NCBI GenBank assembly: GCA_045533195.1
Contig: JAZSHI010000020.1
Location: forward strand, 1-54,737
Direction of reading: 5' to 3'
Length of the DNA: 54,737 nucleotides
Source of the DNA: SIG607 sp045533195
GTDB taxonomy: Bacteria; Bacillota; Clostridia; Oscillospirales; Acutalibacteraceae
Shown: piece by piece, positions 22,608-31,068 of the stretch
Layout: each line of letters starts with the position of its first letter
How positions within the stretch are numbered: the stretch's first letter is position 1
Notes under the pieces: generated by a model
Seen by the model: the letters and a program-made list of their open reading frames with translations, nothing else
What the model was told of the DNA's origin: nothing
The model's database searches: none
Program-made: the position numbers and the translations under genes

Positions 22608-23105
22608 TTAATCAGCGTATTTAGCCAAAATTCCGGCAATATCATCGCCAACAAGTCTGCCGTAAACATCTTCATTAACGGTAAGAACGGGAGCAAGTCC
22701 ACAAGCACCGATACAACGACAAGCGGTTAAAGAAAATTTACCGTCTGCAGTGCATTCATCAGCACCAATTCCGAGTGCTTCCTCAAGTTTCTCCATGAGT
22801 ATGCCTGCACCTTTAACGTAACAAGCAGTACCAAGACATACAGAGATGTTGTACTTACCCTTAGGAGAAAGAGAGAACTGAGCGTAGAAGGTTGCTACAC
22901 CGAAAATCTTTTCCATGGGAACGTCCATCCCCTCGGAGATGATCTCCTGTACTTCGATAGGAAGGTATCCGTAAATATCCTGAGCTTCCTGCATTACGGA
23001 AATAAGAAGACTTTTGTCATGCTTATTTTCGTCAATTACCTTGCGAAGCTTAGCTTCCTGTTCGGGAGTACCATTGAAGGGATAATTGCTTATCTTTTTT
23101 TGCAT
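22608..23105 (-). CDS. hydC: NuoE-like thioredoxin-fold [2Fe-2S] subunit (HydC/HndA)
   Basis: A 165-residue subunit of the NAD(P)-linked hydrogenase. A helical N-terminus (SLLISVMQEAQDIYGYLP) precedes the [2Fe-2S] thioredoxin fold, with CLGTACYVKGA and ACRCIGACGLAPVL supplying the four Cys ligands. It passes electrons to or from HydB. I chose the ATG at 23105 because AAGGAGG lies 9 bases upstream; the frame extends seven codons further to a TTG inside that site. It is the first gene of the operon, so the regulatory genes sit between this subunit and the rest of the enzyme. Confidence 0.95.
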   Translation of the reverse strand: MQKKISNYPFNGTPEQEAKLRKVIDENKHDKSLLISVMQEAQDIYGYLPIEVQEIISEGMDVPMEKIFGVATFYAQFSLSPKGKYNISVCLGTACYVKGAGILMEKLEEALGIGADECTADGKFSLTACRCIGACGLAPVLTVNEDVYGRLVGDDIAGILAKYAD

Positions 23106-23189
23106 TTGCCATTTCCTCCTTAGCAAAAATATTCAGTTGGTGGTATGCCTTAAACACACTTTCGGCAGAATACTCCATACTTATTCTTG

Positions 23190-23218
23190 ATTATATCACA
23201 TAGATAAAAATATTTCTA
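23190..23218 (-). promoter_or_regulatory. Predicted extended -10 promoter of the hydrogenase operon
   Basis: On the minus strand TAGAAA (23218-23213) and TATAAT (23195-23190) are 17 bases apart, with TG one base before the -10. This leaves a leader of about 75-80 bases before the NuoE-like start. I saw no clear operator palindrome in it. Confidence 0.55.
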
Positions 23219-23275
23219 CCCCTTTTTTAAGAAAAATGTTATTTTTTTAACATATTTTTTAAAAAGCAACTTTTA

Positions 23276-23304
23276 TTGACAAAATATCCTTTTTAATTTA
23301 AAAT
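23276..23304 (+). promoter_or_regulatory. Predicted sigma-A promoter of the RNA methyltransferase gene
   Basis: A perfect TTGACA (23276-23281) is followed after 17 bases by TAAAAT (23299-23304). AAGGACG lies just upstream of the ATG at 23332. Confidence 0.65.
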
Positions 23305-23331
23305 AATTTATACTAAAAAGGACGTGATTTA

Positions 23332-24216
23332 ATGTTTTTTGAAACTAAACTTACCCAGTTTTATGACTTAGAAACGGTAGATAAAATTTTAGAAGGCTGT
23401 AAAACAAAACGGCAAACTACCATAAGAATCAATACATTAAAGACATCTAAAGACTCAATACTTTCTCTGTTGAACGATTTGAATATTGAATTTAAAAGTG
23501 TTGATTATAATGAAAATGCTTTAATTATTAATAACTGTGAAGAAATTCTACGTAACAGCGACAGTTATAAAAACGGAGAAATCTATTTTCAAAGTCTTTC
23601 CTCACAGCTTCCTCCCCTGCTTCTTTCACCAAAACCCAACACAGATATTTTAGATATGTGTGCGGCACCCGGTGGAAAAACCTCGCAACTTGCGGCTATA
23701 ACCCAAAACAAATGCAGTATAACCGCTTGTGAAATGAATAAAATTCGCGCTGAAAGACTTAAGTACAATTTAATAAAGCTGGGTGTTACAAGCGCTAATG
23801 TTATGGTAACAGACGCAAGAAATCTCGAAAGTTATTTTTCCTTTGATAAAATACTTTTGGATGCCCCATGTTCAGGCAGCGGAACTTTAGCACTGGATAA
23901 TCCAAAATCAATGGAAGGTTTTTCAGAGGCGCTTATAAATAAATGTGTTTCAGCACAGAAAAAACTTCTTGAAAAAGCAGTTTCGGTATTAAAAAAAGGC
24001 GGTGAATTACTTTATTCCACCTGTTCGGTTCTTCCGGTTGAAAACGAAGAAATAGTAAAATCTGTCTTAAAGAAATTCAACTGTGAAACAGTAGAGCTCG
24101 ACGGTAATATTACAAAGAATTTGCCCACACTTCCCTGCTCCTTAGAAAACGCAATTTGTGTTTGCCCAACAAATGAATATGAAGGCTTTTTCCTTGCCAA
24201 ACTACGAAAAAAATAG
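23332..24216 (+). CDS. RsmB/NOP2/Sun-family RNA cytosine-C5 methyltransferase
   Basis: A 294-residue SAM-dependent methyltransferase that makes m5C in rRNA or tRNA. SAM motif I is LDMCAAPGGKTSQLAA, motif IV LDAPCSGSGTL and motif VI YSTCSVLPVENEE; both catalytic Cys of the family (PC and TC) are present. It lacks the N-terminal NusB-like domain of RsmB, so it is closer to the short RsmF/YebU-like core, without the usual C-terminal RNA-binding extension. The exact target base is not predictable. Confidence 0.9.
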   Translation: MFFETKLTQFYDLETVDKILEGCKTKRQTTIRINTLKTSKDSILSLLNDLNIEFKSVDYNENALIINNCEEILRNSDSYKNGEIYFQSLSSQLPPLLLSPKPNTDILDMCAAPGGKTSQLAAITQNKCSITACEMNKIRAERLKYNLIKLGVTSANVMVTDARNLESYFSFDKILLDAPCSGSGTLALDNPKSMEGFSEALINKCVSAQKKLLEKAVSVLKKGGELLYSTCSVLPVENEEIVKSVLKKFNCETVELDGNITKNLPTLPCSLENAICVCPTNEYEGFFLAKLRKK

Positions 24217-24249
24217 GCTTTCGGAGCGTTTCGAAAGCCTATTTTTTTT
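24211..24249. terminator. Bidirectional rho-independent terminator
   Basis: AAATAGGCTTTCG (24211-24223) and CGAAAGCCTATTT (24232-24244) form a perfect 13-bp stem. T-rich sequence follows on the plus strand and A-rich sequence precedes it, so it serves both the methyltransferase gene and the convergent DUF4080 gene. Confidence 0.88.
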
Positions 24250-25906
24250 ATAACTCAAATTTTATTTTATTAATAATAAATTTTCCGTTTTCTGTTTTAT
24301 CGTAATCAACGTAAGCGCCACAGCCTTCGCCGTATAAAAGAAACGCACTGCGCATAACTCCCGTTTTTTTCTTTGTTAATTCATTAACTTCAAGCCTCTT
24401 TTTGAATTTCGAGAGTCTTTTATCATCGACAATAAGGCTTGACGGTAAAACGGTACTTTTTACAGAAGAAGCAATGTCGCAAATAAGGGCATCTCTCAAG
24501 GTATTTTCATCGCATCCTCTGCCGAAAAACCAATGTATCATATTCACATATTCACTCAGTGAACACGATTTCTCCCCCGTAAACATACCAAGCTCAGCAA
24601 GAGTATCAAAGGGATTTCGTTTTTGAATTTCAAAAATAAGCTTATTGGTAAGTGGAAAACGTCCACTGTTAACAAAACGCTCCAATGCATTTTCACAAGC
24701 CTTTAACAATTTTATATTCGATGCGGTAAGCCAAGGCGTCTGAATCACTTCATAAGGCGCCTCATTTGAAAATTCAAGAGGAAATTTTTCGGGTTCTTCA
24801 CGCATTACTGCGCCGTGAAGAAGCTTCAAAAAGCCTAATTGCAACATATCAGCATTTAGTCTAAAGGCAGTATTAAAGCTTTCTCTGAAGGTTTTAAAAT
24901 CTTCATACGGAAGACCTGCAATCAAGTCAATGTGTATATGTATATTTTTAAGTTTTATTAGCCGTGAAATATTTTCTTTCAGCCTATTGACGTTAGTTTT
25001 GCGGTTTATCGCCTTTAAGGTTTTCGGGTTAAAGCTTTGCAAACCTATTTCAAACTGAATTGCTCCTTTAGGAGCTTTTTTTAAAAGTTCAAAATCTTTA
25101 TCAGTAAGTAAATCCCCACCGATTTCAAAGTGAAAGCATACATTATTTGGAATATTTGTGCCATAATTATCAATTATAAACTCAAAAATTTCATAAGCTC
25201 GTTTACGGTTGGCATTAAATGTACGGTCAACGAATTTAATTATTTTACTTTTTGAATTTGCAAGAGCAATAATATCATTTTTTGCACGTTCAAGCGGGAA
25301 AAATCTTACACCGCCGCATCTGCCAGAAAGACAAAAAGCACAAGAAAAAGGACAGCCACGGCTTGTTTCAATATAGGCAATTCTGCCATTAAGAGAGGAA
25401 AAATATTCATCACCGTAAGGATTTACGGGAACATTCTGTGAAACGTATGGTTGACTGAGTACAATTTTTCCATTATCCTGATAAGAAAGACCGCTTATTG
25501 ACTTAAAATCATTAGTTTTATAGATATTATTCAACAGCGTCGGGAAGGGTTCCTCTCCTTCGCCCGATATTATAAAATCAACAAATTTATTTTCTCTTAA
25601 AATTTTATCTGAACAATAAGAAACTTCGGGACCGCCTAATATAATTTTTACATTATCGTTCTTGATTTTTTCAGCAAGATAAAGAACCGTTTTAATATTC
25701 CAGATGTAAACCGAAAAAGCTATTACATCCGCCTTTTCATCAATTATACGCTTTAGCAAAGCTTGATTATTTTCGTTGACAGTTCCTTCAATTACCTTGA
25801 CCTCAATTTGAGCCTCACAATTTTCTTTACAAGAAGCCAGAAGATACCAAGGAGCTAATGAAGAATGTATATACTGTGAAGAAAGAGTTACAATTAAAAC
25901 CTTCAT
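24248..25906 (-). CDS. B12-binding-domain radical SAM protein (DUF4080 type)
   Basis: A 552-residue protein. An N-terminal Rossmann-like cobalamin-binding-type domain (about 1-140: LIVTLSSQYIHSSLAPWYL, GGPEVSYCSD) is followed by a radical SAM core with ETSRGCPFSCAFCLSG, the CX3CX2C cluster motif. The C-terminal 180 residues fit DUF4080. The canonical B12 DXHXXG motif is not evident, so cobalamin use is uncertain. Reaction unknown; relatives are described as methyltransferase- or methylthiotransferase-like. Its start overlaps the trmB stop by four bases. Confidence 0.87.
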   Translation of the reverse strand: MKVLIVTLSSQYIHSSLAPWYLLASCKENCEAQIEVKVIEGTVNENNQALLKRIIDEKADVIAFSVYIWNIKTVLYLAEKIKNDNVKIILGGPEVSYCSDKILRENKFVDFIISGEGEEPFPTLLNNIYKTNDFKSISGLSYQDNGKIVLSQPYVSQNVPVNPYGDEYFSSLNGRIAYIETSRGCPFSCAFCLSGRCGGVRFFPLERAKNDIIALANSKSKIIKFVDRTFNANRKRAYEIFEFIIDNYGTNIPNNVCFHFEIGGDLLTDKDFELLKKAPKGAIQFEIGLQSFNPKTLKAINRKTNVNRLKENISRLIKLKNIHIHIDLIAGLPYEDFKTFRESFNTAFRLNADMLQLGFLKLLHGAVMREEPEKFPLEFSNEAPYEVIQTPWLTASNIKLLKACENALERFVNSGRFPLTNKLIFEIQKRNPFDTLAELGMFTGEKSCSLSEYVNMIHWFFGRGCDENTLRDALICDIASSVKSTVLPSSLIVDDKRLSKFKKRLEVNELTKKKTGVMRSAFLLYGEGCGAYVDYDKTENGKFIINKIKFEL

Positions 25907-26568
25907 TTTTTTAGGTATGCCTCTAAGCGATAAATCGGAAAACCGAGAGAAGAAAAACGAGACTCATATTCGGTGACAATATTACCCTCAAAATTGCTGT
26001 TATGAAGGTCAAGAGAAATATTTTTAAGCGTAAAACCGTACTCGCTTAAATTTTCAATAGAAAATTCAAAGAAACCACGGTTGTCGGTTTTCTGATGAAT
26101 TTCGGCACCTTTTTCCATTATCTTTTCATAAATAGCAAGAAAATTAGGAGCAGTAAGTCTATGGGACGCATAGGCTTTCTTAGGGAAAGGACAAGAAAAG
26201 TTAAGATATATACGTGAAACAGAATTTTCGGGAATATATTTAGGAAGATACTCTGCCCCGCATTTCAAAAAATAAACGTTAGAAAGCTGGCTGCATTTCT
26301 CACAAGCTGTAACAATAACGTTAGAGCTTTTTTCAACTGCAAGATAGTTTATATCAGGATTGCGCTTGGCTATTTCATAAACAAACTGACCTTTTCCGCA
26401 GCCAACCTCAAGATGAACGGAATTATCATTTCCGAAAAGCTCAACAAAATCAATATATTCAGGATTATTAGCGGCATTTCGGTAATCTCTGTCATCAGTA
26501 TATTTTATCAAAAGATTTTTACAGGAAAGCAACTTATCTTCAAGATTTTTCTTTTTTCGCATTCTCAT
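25903..26568 (-). CDS. trmB: tRNA (guanine-N7-)-methyltransferase
   Basis: A 221-residue enzyme forming m7G46 in tRNA variable loops. SAM motif I is LEVGCGKGQFVYEIAKRNPD, followed by NYLAVEKSSNV; ISRIYLNFSCPFPKKAYASHR corresponds to the family's (N/D)-F-PDPW-K-x-RH region but reads NFSCPFPKKAYASHR here, a mild divergence. The ATG is preceded by GAGGTGA. It lies 59 bases downstream of a tRNA-Pro gene on the same strand and overlaps the DUF4080 gene, suggesting a joint transcript. Confidence 0.9.
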   Translation of the reverse strand: MRMRKKKNLEDKLLSCKNLLIKYTDDRDYRNAANNPEYIDFVELFGNDNSVHLEVGCGKGQFVYEIAKRNPDINYLAVEKSSNVIVTACEKCSQLSNVYFLKCGAEYLPKYIPENSVSRIYLNFSCPFPKKAYASHRLTAPNFLAIYEKIMEKGAEIHQKTDNRGFFEFSIENLSEYGFTLKNISLDLHNSNFEGNIVTEYESRFSSLGFPIYRLEAYLKK

Positions 26569-26587
26569 TGAATCACCTCAAATTTTA

Positions 26588-26624
26588 AAGAACCCACACT
26601 TGTCAACGACAAATATGGGTTCTT
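26588..26624 (-). terminator. Hairpin between tRNA-Pro and trmB
   Basis: AAGAACCCA (26588-26596) pairs with TGGGTTCTT (26616-26624), and the inner TTGTC (26600-26604) pairs with GACAA (26608-26612). The T-tract after it on the minus strand is poor (CTTTAAAATTT), so termination may be partial or the hairpin may be a processing site. Confidence 0.55.
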
Positions 26625-26627
26625 CTT

Positions 26628-26704
26628 TGGTCGAGGTGACAGGATTTGAACCTGCGACCTCTGCGTCCCGAACGCAGCGCTCTACCAAACTGAGCCACAC
26701 CTCG
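26628..26704 (-). tRNA. tRNA-Pro(CGG)
   Basis: A 77-base cloverleaf with encoded CCA. The acceptor arm CGAGGTG pairs with CACCTCG, discriminator A. The D arm is GCTC...GAGC, and the anticodon stem CTGCG/CGCAG encloses loop TTCGGGA with anticodon CGG (decodes CCG, proline). The T arm GCAGGTTCAAATCCTGT contains the invariant GTTCAAATC. All stems close and the conserved T33 and purine 37 are in place. Confidence 0.95.
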
Positions 26705-26718
26705 TTAACGACTTTGTT

Positions 26719-26747
26719 ATTATATAGCAAATGGTATTAAAAGTCAA
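26719..26747 (-). promoter_or_regulatory. Predicted strong promoter of tRNA-Pro
   Basis: On the minus strand TTGACT (26747-26742) and TATAAT (26724-26719) are 17 bases apart. The tRNA begins about 15 bases after the -10. Confidence 0.8.
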
Positions 26748-26803
26748 GACCAAAATAGCGCTACGAAAAAATCCCAAGAGATAATCTTGGAACTTTTTCT
26801 AAG

Positions 26804-27736
26804 TTACTGATTATGCCCATTCTCAAGTAACTTCTCTATTAATCTACTGTATTTTTTTAGTCTTAAGAAAATTTCAGAAAAGACTTCAAAGCCGAAAGGA
26901 ACAATAACCACGTCATTAAAGGCAAAAATCACTTGATTAATTATCATATGAGCCTTAATTTCGCCCTTCTCAGCAGCCTCGATTCGTTTTAAGAGAGTAG
27001 AGCGAATAAGCTTACTTATAGGCCAAAGCTTTTCGGGATCGCCCATTTTTTCAACCTCTGCCTTCATATCTTCTACAGGCGGGAAAGGTTTATAAGGCAA
27101 CTTGATTTCATCACAAATAATGCTGTAGTTTACAGCTCGATACGCTTTGATTTTTCTAAAGGTTTTTACAGCATCATTTGCGGCAACACCGCCAAGCTCG
27201 GTCATAAGAGAAATGTCGCCACAGGTTCTGCCGTCAGACAGTCTGGTCCTACATCACCTTCAGCAGCGTTAATATACATAGTAAATGCACCGGTTTCGGC
27301 GGTTAAACGATCAACCATTATACCGCTCCTGTCACGAGTAATGGGAGTTGCGTGGCTTGCAGCAGTACCGTGGCAACCATAAGAAATAATATTGCCAACA
27401 ACCTTTCCTTCCATATTCTTAAAGGAAATTAAAGTCATTTTAGGGTTATGCACACCCCAGGGAGACTGACCAAGTGTAGTTTTATTTTCAACTGTCAGTT
27501 CTCTTCTGTTAATTCCTACGTAGCTCTCACCAACTACAGTAGCAACAAGTACAGGCTCGGCATTGGTAACAGCAGTACCTACAGCCTTAATAATTGCAGT
27601 CTTAAATACACCGTTATAATATTCAAAATCGGTATCACCCCAGCCGACGCCGCCTGTAGATGGTAATAATGTGAGCTAAACCGAGTTTTTGTTTCACGGT
27701 TAATTCTTCAAATTTAAGTTCTTTAACCTCTTTCAT
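26804..27736 (-). pseudogene. Broken neutral/alkaline ceramidase-family gene
   Basis: Three pieces read in order on the minus strand. From ATG 27736 (GAGGTGG upstream) about 33 codons run to a stop near 27640. In another frame, 27660-27205 encodes TGGVGWGDTDFEYYNG, then ISYGCHGTAAS and INAAEGDVGP, the core of the neutral ceramidase family. A third frame, 27240-26804, continues DGRTCGDISLMTELGG to the end. Inserting one A near 27241 would restore GPRLSDGRT, so a 1-base loss explains the second break. The first break looks like a deletion fusing the N-terminus to mid-gene. The natural C-terminus also looks short. Confidence 0.75.
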
Positions 27737-27821
27737 CAAAACCACCTCTTTAGTAAATTATATTTTAATATAATTACGTAGTCAATTCCTAAAAATTGAT
27801 ATAAATTTCCTAAATTTATGC

Positions 27822-27850
27822 AAAAAAGGCGGAATAATCCGCCTTTTTTT
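27822..27850. terminator. Rho-independent terminator of ileS, usable in both directions
   Basis: AAAAAAGGCGGA (27822-27833), loop ATAA, then TCCGCCTTTTTTT (27838-27850). On the minus strand this follows the ileS stop directly, with a TTTTTTG tract. Confidence 0.85.
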
Positions 27851-30800
27851 AGTTTATTTTCTTAACACCGATAGATACTCTTTCGCCGTTTAAATCCCAC
27901 TCTTTTGTAAATCCGTCAAGACCGTCAAAATCGAATTCATCAGCTAAAGTATCCCCTGCTATTTCAATGGCATTTTTCTCGGTTATATCAGCAATTTTCT
28001 CATTTCCCTGCATAAATACGGAAATATGATCCATAACCTCAAAGCCAGCTTCCTTACGCATGGTTTGAATTTTGCTGACAATCTCTCTTACAAAGCCTTC
28101 TTCAATGAGCTCGTCGGTTAAAGCGGTATCAAGAGCAACGGTGATACCGTTATCGGCAAGAGTAAATAAACCTTCCTTTTGTACGGTATCGATTAATAAA
28201 TCTTCTTCCGATAGCTCAACCAAGCCACTTGCAAAATCAAACACAAGTTTTCCGTTAGCCTTAAGCTCATTGTATGCAGAGGTGCCGTCAAGCTCGGTAA
28301 GAGCAGTTCTGATTTCACCAAGCTGTTTACCGTACTTAGGACCAACCGTTCTAAGCTGAGGCTTAAAGGAGTAACTCGAAAGAGCACCTGTATCTTCAAC
28401 AAAATCTACAGATTTAAGATTAAGTTCATCTCTGATAATAGCCACAGCATCATCACTTAAGTTTTTGTCACACTTAACGTACATAACGGCTAAGGGCTGA
28501 CGGTTTTTAAGGTTTGCACCATTACGAGCGGCTCTACCAAGAACAACAATATCAAGAACCTTATCCATATCAGCTTCAAGTTCCATATCAATAGCAGCTT
28601 CATCAACAATCGGGAAGTCGCAAAGATGGATACTCTCGGGAGCAGTAGAGTCAAGATTTCTTACAAGATTTTGATAAATATTTTCAGCCATAAAAGGTAT
28701 CATGGGAGCACTTGCTTTAGCAACTGTTACAAGAGCAGTATAAAGAGTCATATATGCCGCAATCTTATCCTCAGGCATACCCTGAACCCAATAACGTTCT
28801 CTACCTCGACGAACGTACCAGTTGCTAAGACTGTCAACAAAGCTTTCAAGTGCTCTTGCCGCCTCGGGAATACGGTAATTATAAAGATTATCGTCAACAG
28901 CCTTTACCGTAGAATTTAAACGGGATAAAAGCCATTTATCCATTACGGAAAGTTTGCAATCACTAAGCGAATACTTTGTAGGATCGAATTTATCAATATC
29001 AGCGTAAAGCACATAGAAAGCATAGGTATTCCAAAGAGTGCCCATAAACTTTCTTTGTCCTTCGGTAACAGCCTTACCGTAGAAGCGATTGGGAAGCCAA
29101 GGAGCAGAGTTGGTGTAGAAATACCAACGAACAGCATCGGCGCCGTAGGTTTCAAGAGCTTCAAAGGGATCAACTGCGTTACCCTTGGACTTACTCATCT
29201 TCTGTCCGTGCTCATCTTGTACGTGACCTAAAACTATAACGTTCTTATATGGCGCTTTATTAAAGAGCAAGGTTGAGATAGCAAGAAGCGAATAGAACCA
29301 ACCTCTTGTCTGGTCAACAGCCTCAGAAATAAAGTTTGCGGGGAATTGAGCTTCGAAAAGCTCTTTATTTTCAAAGGGATAATGATGCTGAGCAAAAGGC
29401 ATTGCGCCGCTATCAAACCAACAGTCAATAACCTCGGGAACACGCTTCATTTGTTTTGAACATTCAGGACATTTAATGGTAACCTCATCAACAAAAGGAC
29501 GGTGAAGTTCAATATTGTCAGGACAGTTATCACTCATTGATTTGAGTTCAGCAATACTGCCTATAGCGTGACGGCAACCGCACTCACACTCCCAAATATT
29601 AAGAGGAGTTCCCCAATATCTGTTACGAGAAAGTCCCCAGTCCTGTACGTTTTCAAGCCAATCGCCAAAACGTCCCTTACCGATACTTTCGGGAATCCAA
29701 TTGATAGTATTATTATTACGGATAAGGTCATCCCTTACCTGCGTCATCTTAATAAACCATGATTCTCTTGCGTAATAAATAAGAGGAGTGTCGCAACGCC
29801 AACAGAAAGGATAATCATGCTCGAATTTAGGAGCATCAAAAAGAAGCCCTCTGCTCTCAAGGTCAACCAGCACCTTAGGATCGGCATCCTTAACAAAAAG
29901 TCCTGCAAAGGGAGTTTCTTCGGTAAGATTACCCTTGCCGTCAACAAACTGAACGAAAGGCAAATCGTATTTTCTGCCAACCTTAGCATCATCCTCACCA
30001 AAGGCAGGAGCAATATGAACAATACCGGTACCGTCACTCATAGTTACGTAAGAATCACAAGTGATAAAGAAACCTTTTTTCTTTTGTTTATCAGCAACCT
30101 CTTTTGCACACTCAAAGAGAGGCTCATATTCTCTGTTTTCGAGGTCACAGCCCTTCATAGTTTCGAGAACCATATAGGGAGCTAAATCATCCACAGCAAT
30201 TTTAGAAAGAACTTTATCGGCTAAAGCTTCGGCAAGATAATAAACGTTGTCGTCAACAGCCTTAACTTTAATATAGGTGTCAGCAGGATTTACGCAAAGT
30301 GCAACGTTGCTTGGAAGAGTCCAAGGAGTAGTTGTCCATGCAAGGAAATAGGCATCCTCTCCTGTAACCTTAAAACGTACAACAGCGCTTCTTTCCTTAA
30401 CTGCCTTGTAGCCTTGAGCTACTTCGTGTGAAGAAAGAGGTGTTCCGCATCTGGGACAGTAAGGTACAATTTTAAAGCCTTTATATAAAAGATTCTTATT
30501 GTAAATTTCCTTTAAAGCCCACCATTCAGACTCAATAAAATCATTATGATAAGTAACGTAAGGGTTATCCATATCAGCCCAGAAGCCAACTGTCTGAGAA
30601 AAATCCTCCCACATTCCTTTATACTGCCAAACGCTTTCTTTACAATGAGAAATAAAATCGGAAAGTCCGTATTTCTCAATCTGTTCTTTTCCGTCTAAGC
30701 CCAGCTTTTTCTCAACTTCCAATTCAACAGGAAGTCCGTGTGTATCCCAACCAGCTTTTCTGGGTACCATATAGCCCTTCATAGTACGGTAACGCGGAAT

Positions 30801-31004
30801 CATATCCTTTATAACACGGGTAAGCACGTGACCTATATGTGGTTTACCGTTAGCAGTAGGAGGACCGTCATAAAAAACATAGGGTTCTCCCTGCGCTCTG
30901 CTTTCAATACTTTTTTCAAATATTTTGTTATCACGCCAGAATTTTTCAATCTTCTTCTCTTCGGCAACAAAATTAAGATTAGTGGATACTTTATCGTACA
31001 TCAT
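27849..31004 (-). CDS. ileS: Isoleucyl-tRNA synthetase, type 2 (eukaryote-like)
   Basis: A 1051-residue class I synthetase that charges tRNA-Ile. HIGH is in GPPTANGKPHIGHVLTR and KMSKS in GQKMSKSKGNAVDPF; the CP1 editing domain carries WTTTPWTLPSN and the later DTHGLPVE segment is present. Length and the block GWDTHGLPVELEVEKKLG fit the type 2 clade (eukaryotic-like, about 1050 residues) rather than the roughly 930-residue type 1. Members of this clade are often less sensitive to mupirocin. A Zn-type Cys cluster (CECGCRH, CPECSKQ) lies mid-chain. No T-box leader fits the short upstream gap. Start is ATG 31004 or the next codon. Confidence 0.95.
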   Translation of the reverse strand: MMYDKVSTNLNFVAEEKKIEKFWRDNKIFEKSIESRAQGEPYVFYDGPPTANGKPHIGHVLTRVIKDMIPRYRTMKGYMVPRKAGWDTHGLPVELEVEKKLGLDGKEQIEKYGLSDFISHCKESVWQYKGMWEDFSQTVGFWADMDNPYVTYHNDFIESEWWALKEIYNKNLLYKGFKIVPYCPRCGTPLSSHEVAQGYKAVKERSAVVRFKVTGEDAYFLAWTTTPWTLPSNVALCVNPADTYIKVKAVDDNVYYLAEALADKVLSKIAVDDLAPYMVLETMKGCDLENREYEPLFECAKEVADKQKKKGFFITCDSYVTMSDGTGIVHIAPAFGEDDAKVGRKYDLPFVQFVDGKGNLTEETPFAGLFVKDADPKVLVDLESRGLLFDAPKFEHDYPFCWRCDTPLIYYARESWFIKMTQVRDDLIRNNNTINWIPESIGKGRFGDWLENVQDWGLSRNRYWGTPLNIWECECGCRHAIGSIAELKSMSDNCPDNIELHRPFVDEVTIKCPECSKQMKRVPEVIDCWFDSGAMPFAQHHYPFENKELFEAQFPANFISEAVDQTRGWFYSLLAISTLLFNKAPYKNVIVLGHVQDEHGQKMSKSKGNAVDPFEALETYGADAVRWYFYTNSAPWLPNRFYGKAVTEGQRKFMGTLWNTYAFYVLYADIDKFDPTKYSLSDCKLSVMDKWLLSRLNSTVKAVDDNLYNYRIPEAARALESFVDSLSNWYVRRGRERYWVQGMPEDKIAAYMTLYTALVTVAKASAPMIPFMAENIYQNLVRNLDSTAPESIHLCDFPIVDEAAIDMELEADMDKVLDIVVLGRAARNGANLKNRQPLAVMYVKCDKNLSDDAVAIIRDELNLKSVDFVEDTGALSSYSFKPQLRTVGPKYGKQLGEIRTALTELDGTSAYNELKANGKLVFDFASGLVELSEEDLLIDTVQKEGLFTLADNGITVALDTALTDELIEEGFVREIVSKIQTMRKEAGFEVMDHISVFMQGNEKIADITEKNAIEIAGDTLADEFDFDGLDGFTKEWDLNGERVSIGVKKIN

Positions 31005-31029
31005 AATACCCCTTTCAAAAACTTATCAT

Positions 31030-31058
31030 ATATTACCATAAGTAACCAAAAAATGCAA
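31030..31058 (-). promoter_or_regulatory. Predicted extended -10 promoter of ileS
   Basis: On the minus strand TTGCAT (31058-31053), 17-base spacer and TAATAT (31035-31030), with TG one base before the -10. An AAAGGGG ribosome site and the start codon follow within about 25 bases. Confidence 0.65.
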
Positions 31059-31068
31059 CTATAAAATA

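Noticed and set aside
26804..27453. Two separate small genes (133 and 83 codons) instead of one broken gene
   Set aside because: Their products are consecutive parts of one ceramidase-family protein joined by a 1-base frameshift, and neither has its own ribosome site.
31005..31068. T-box leader before ileS
   Set aside because: Only 64 bases separate ileS from the sortase gene and they hold a normal promoter; there is no room for a T-box or antiterminator.
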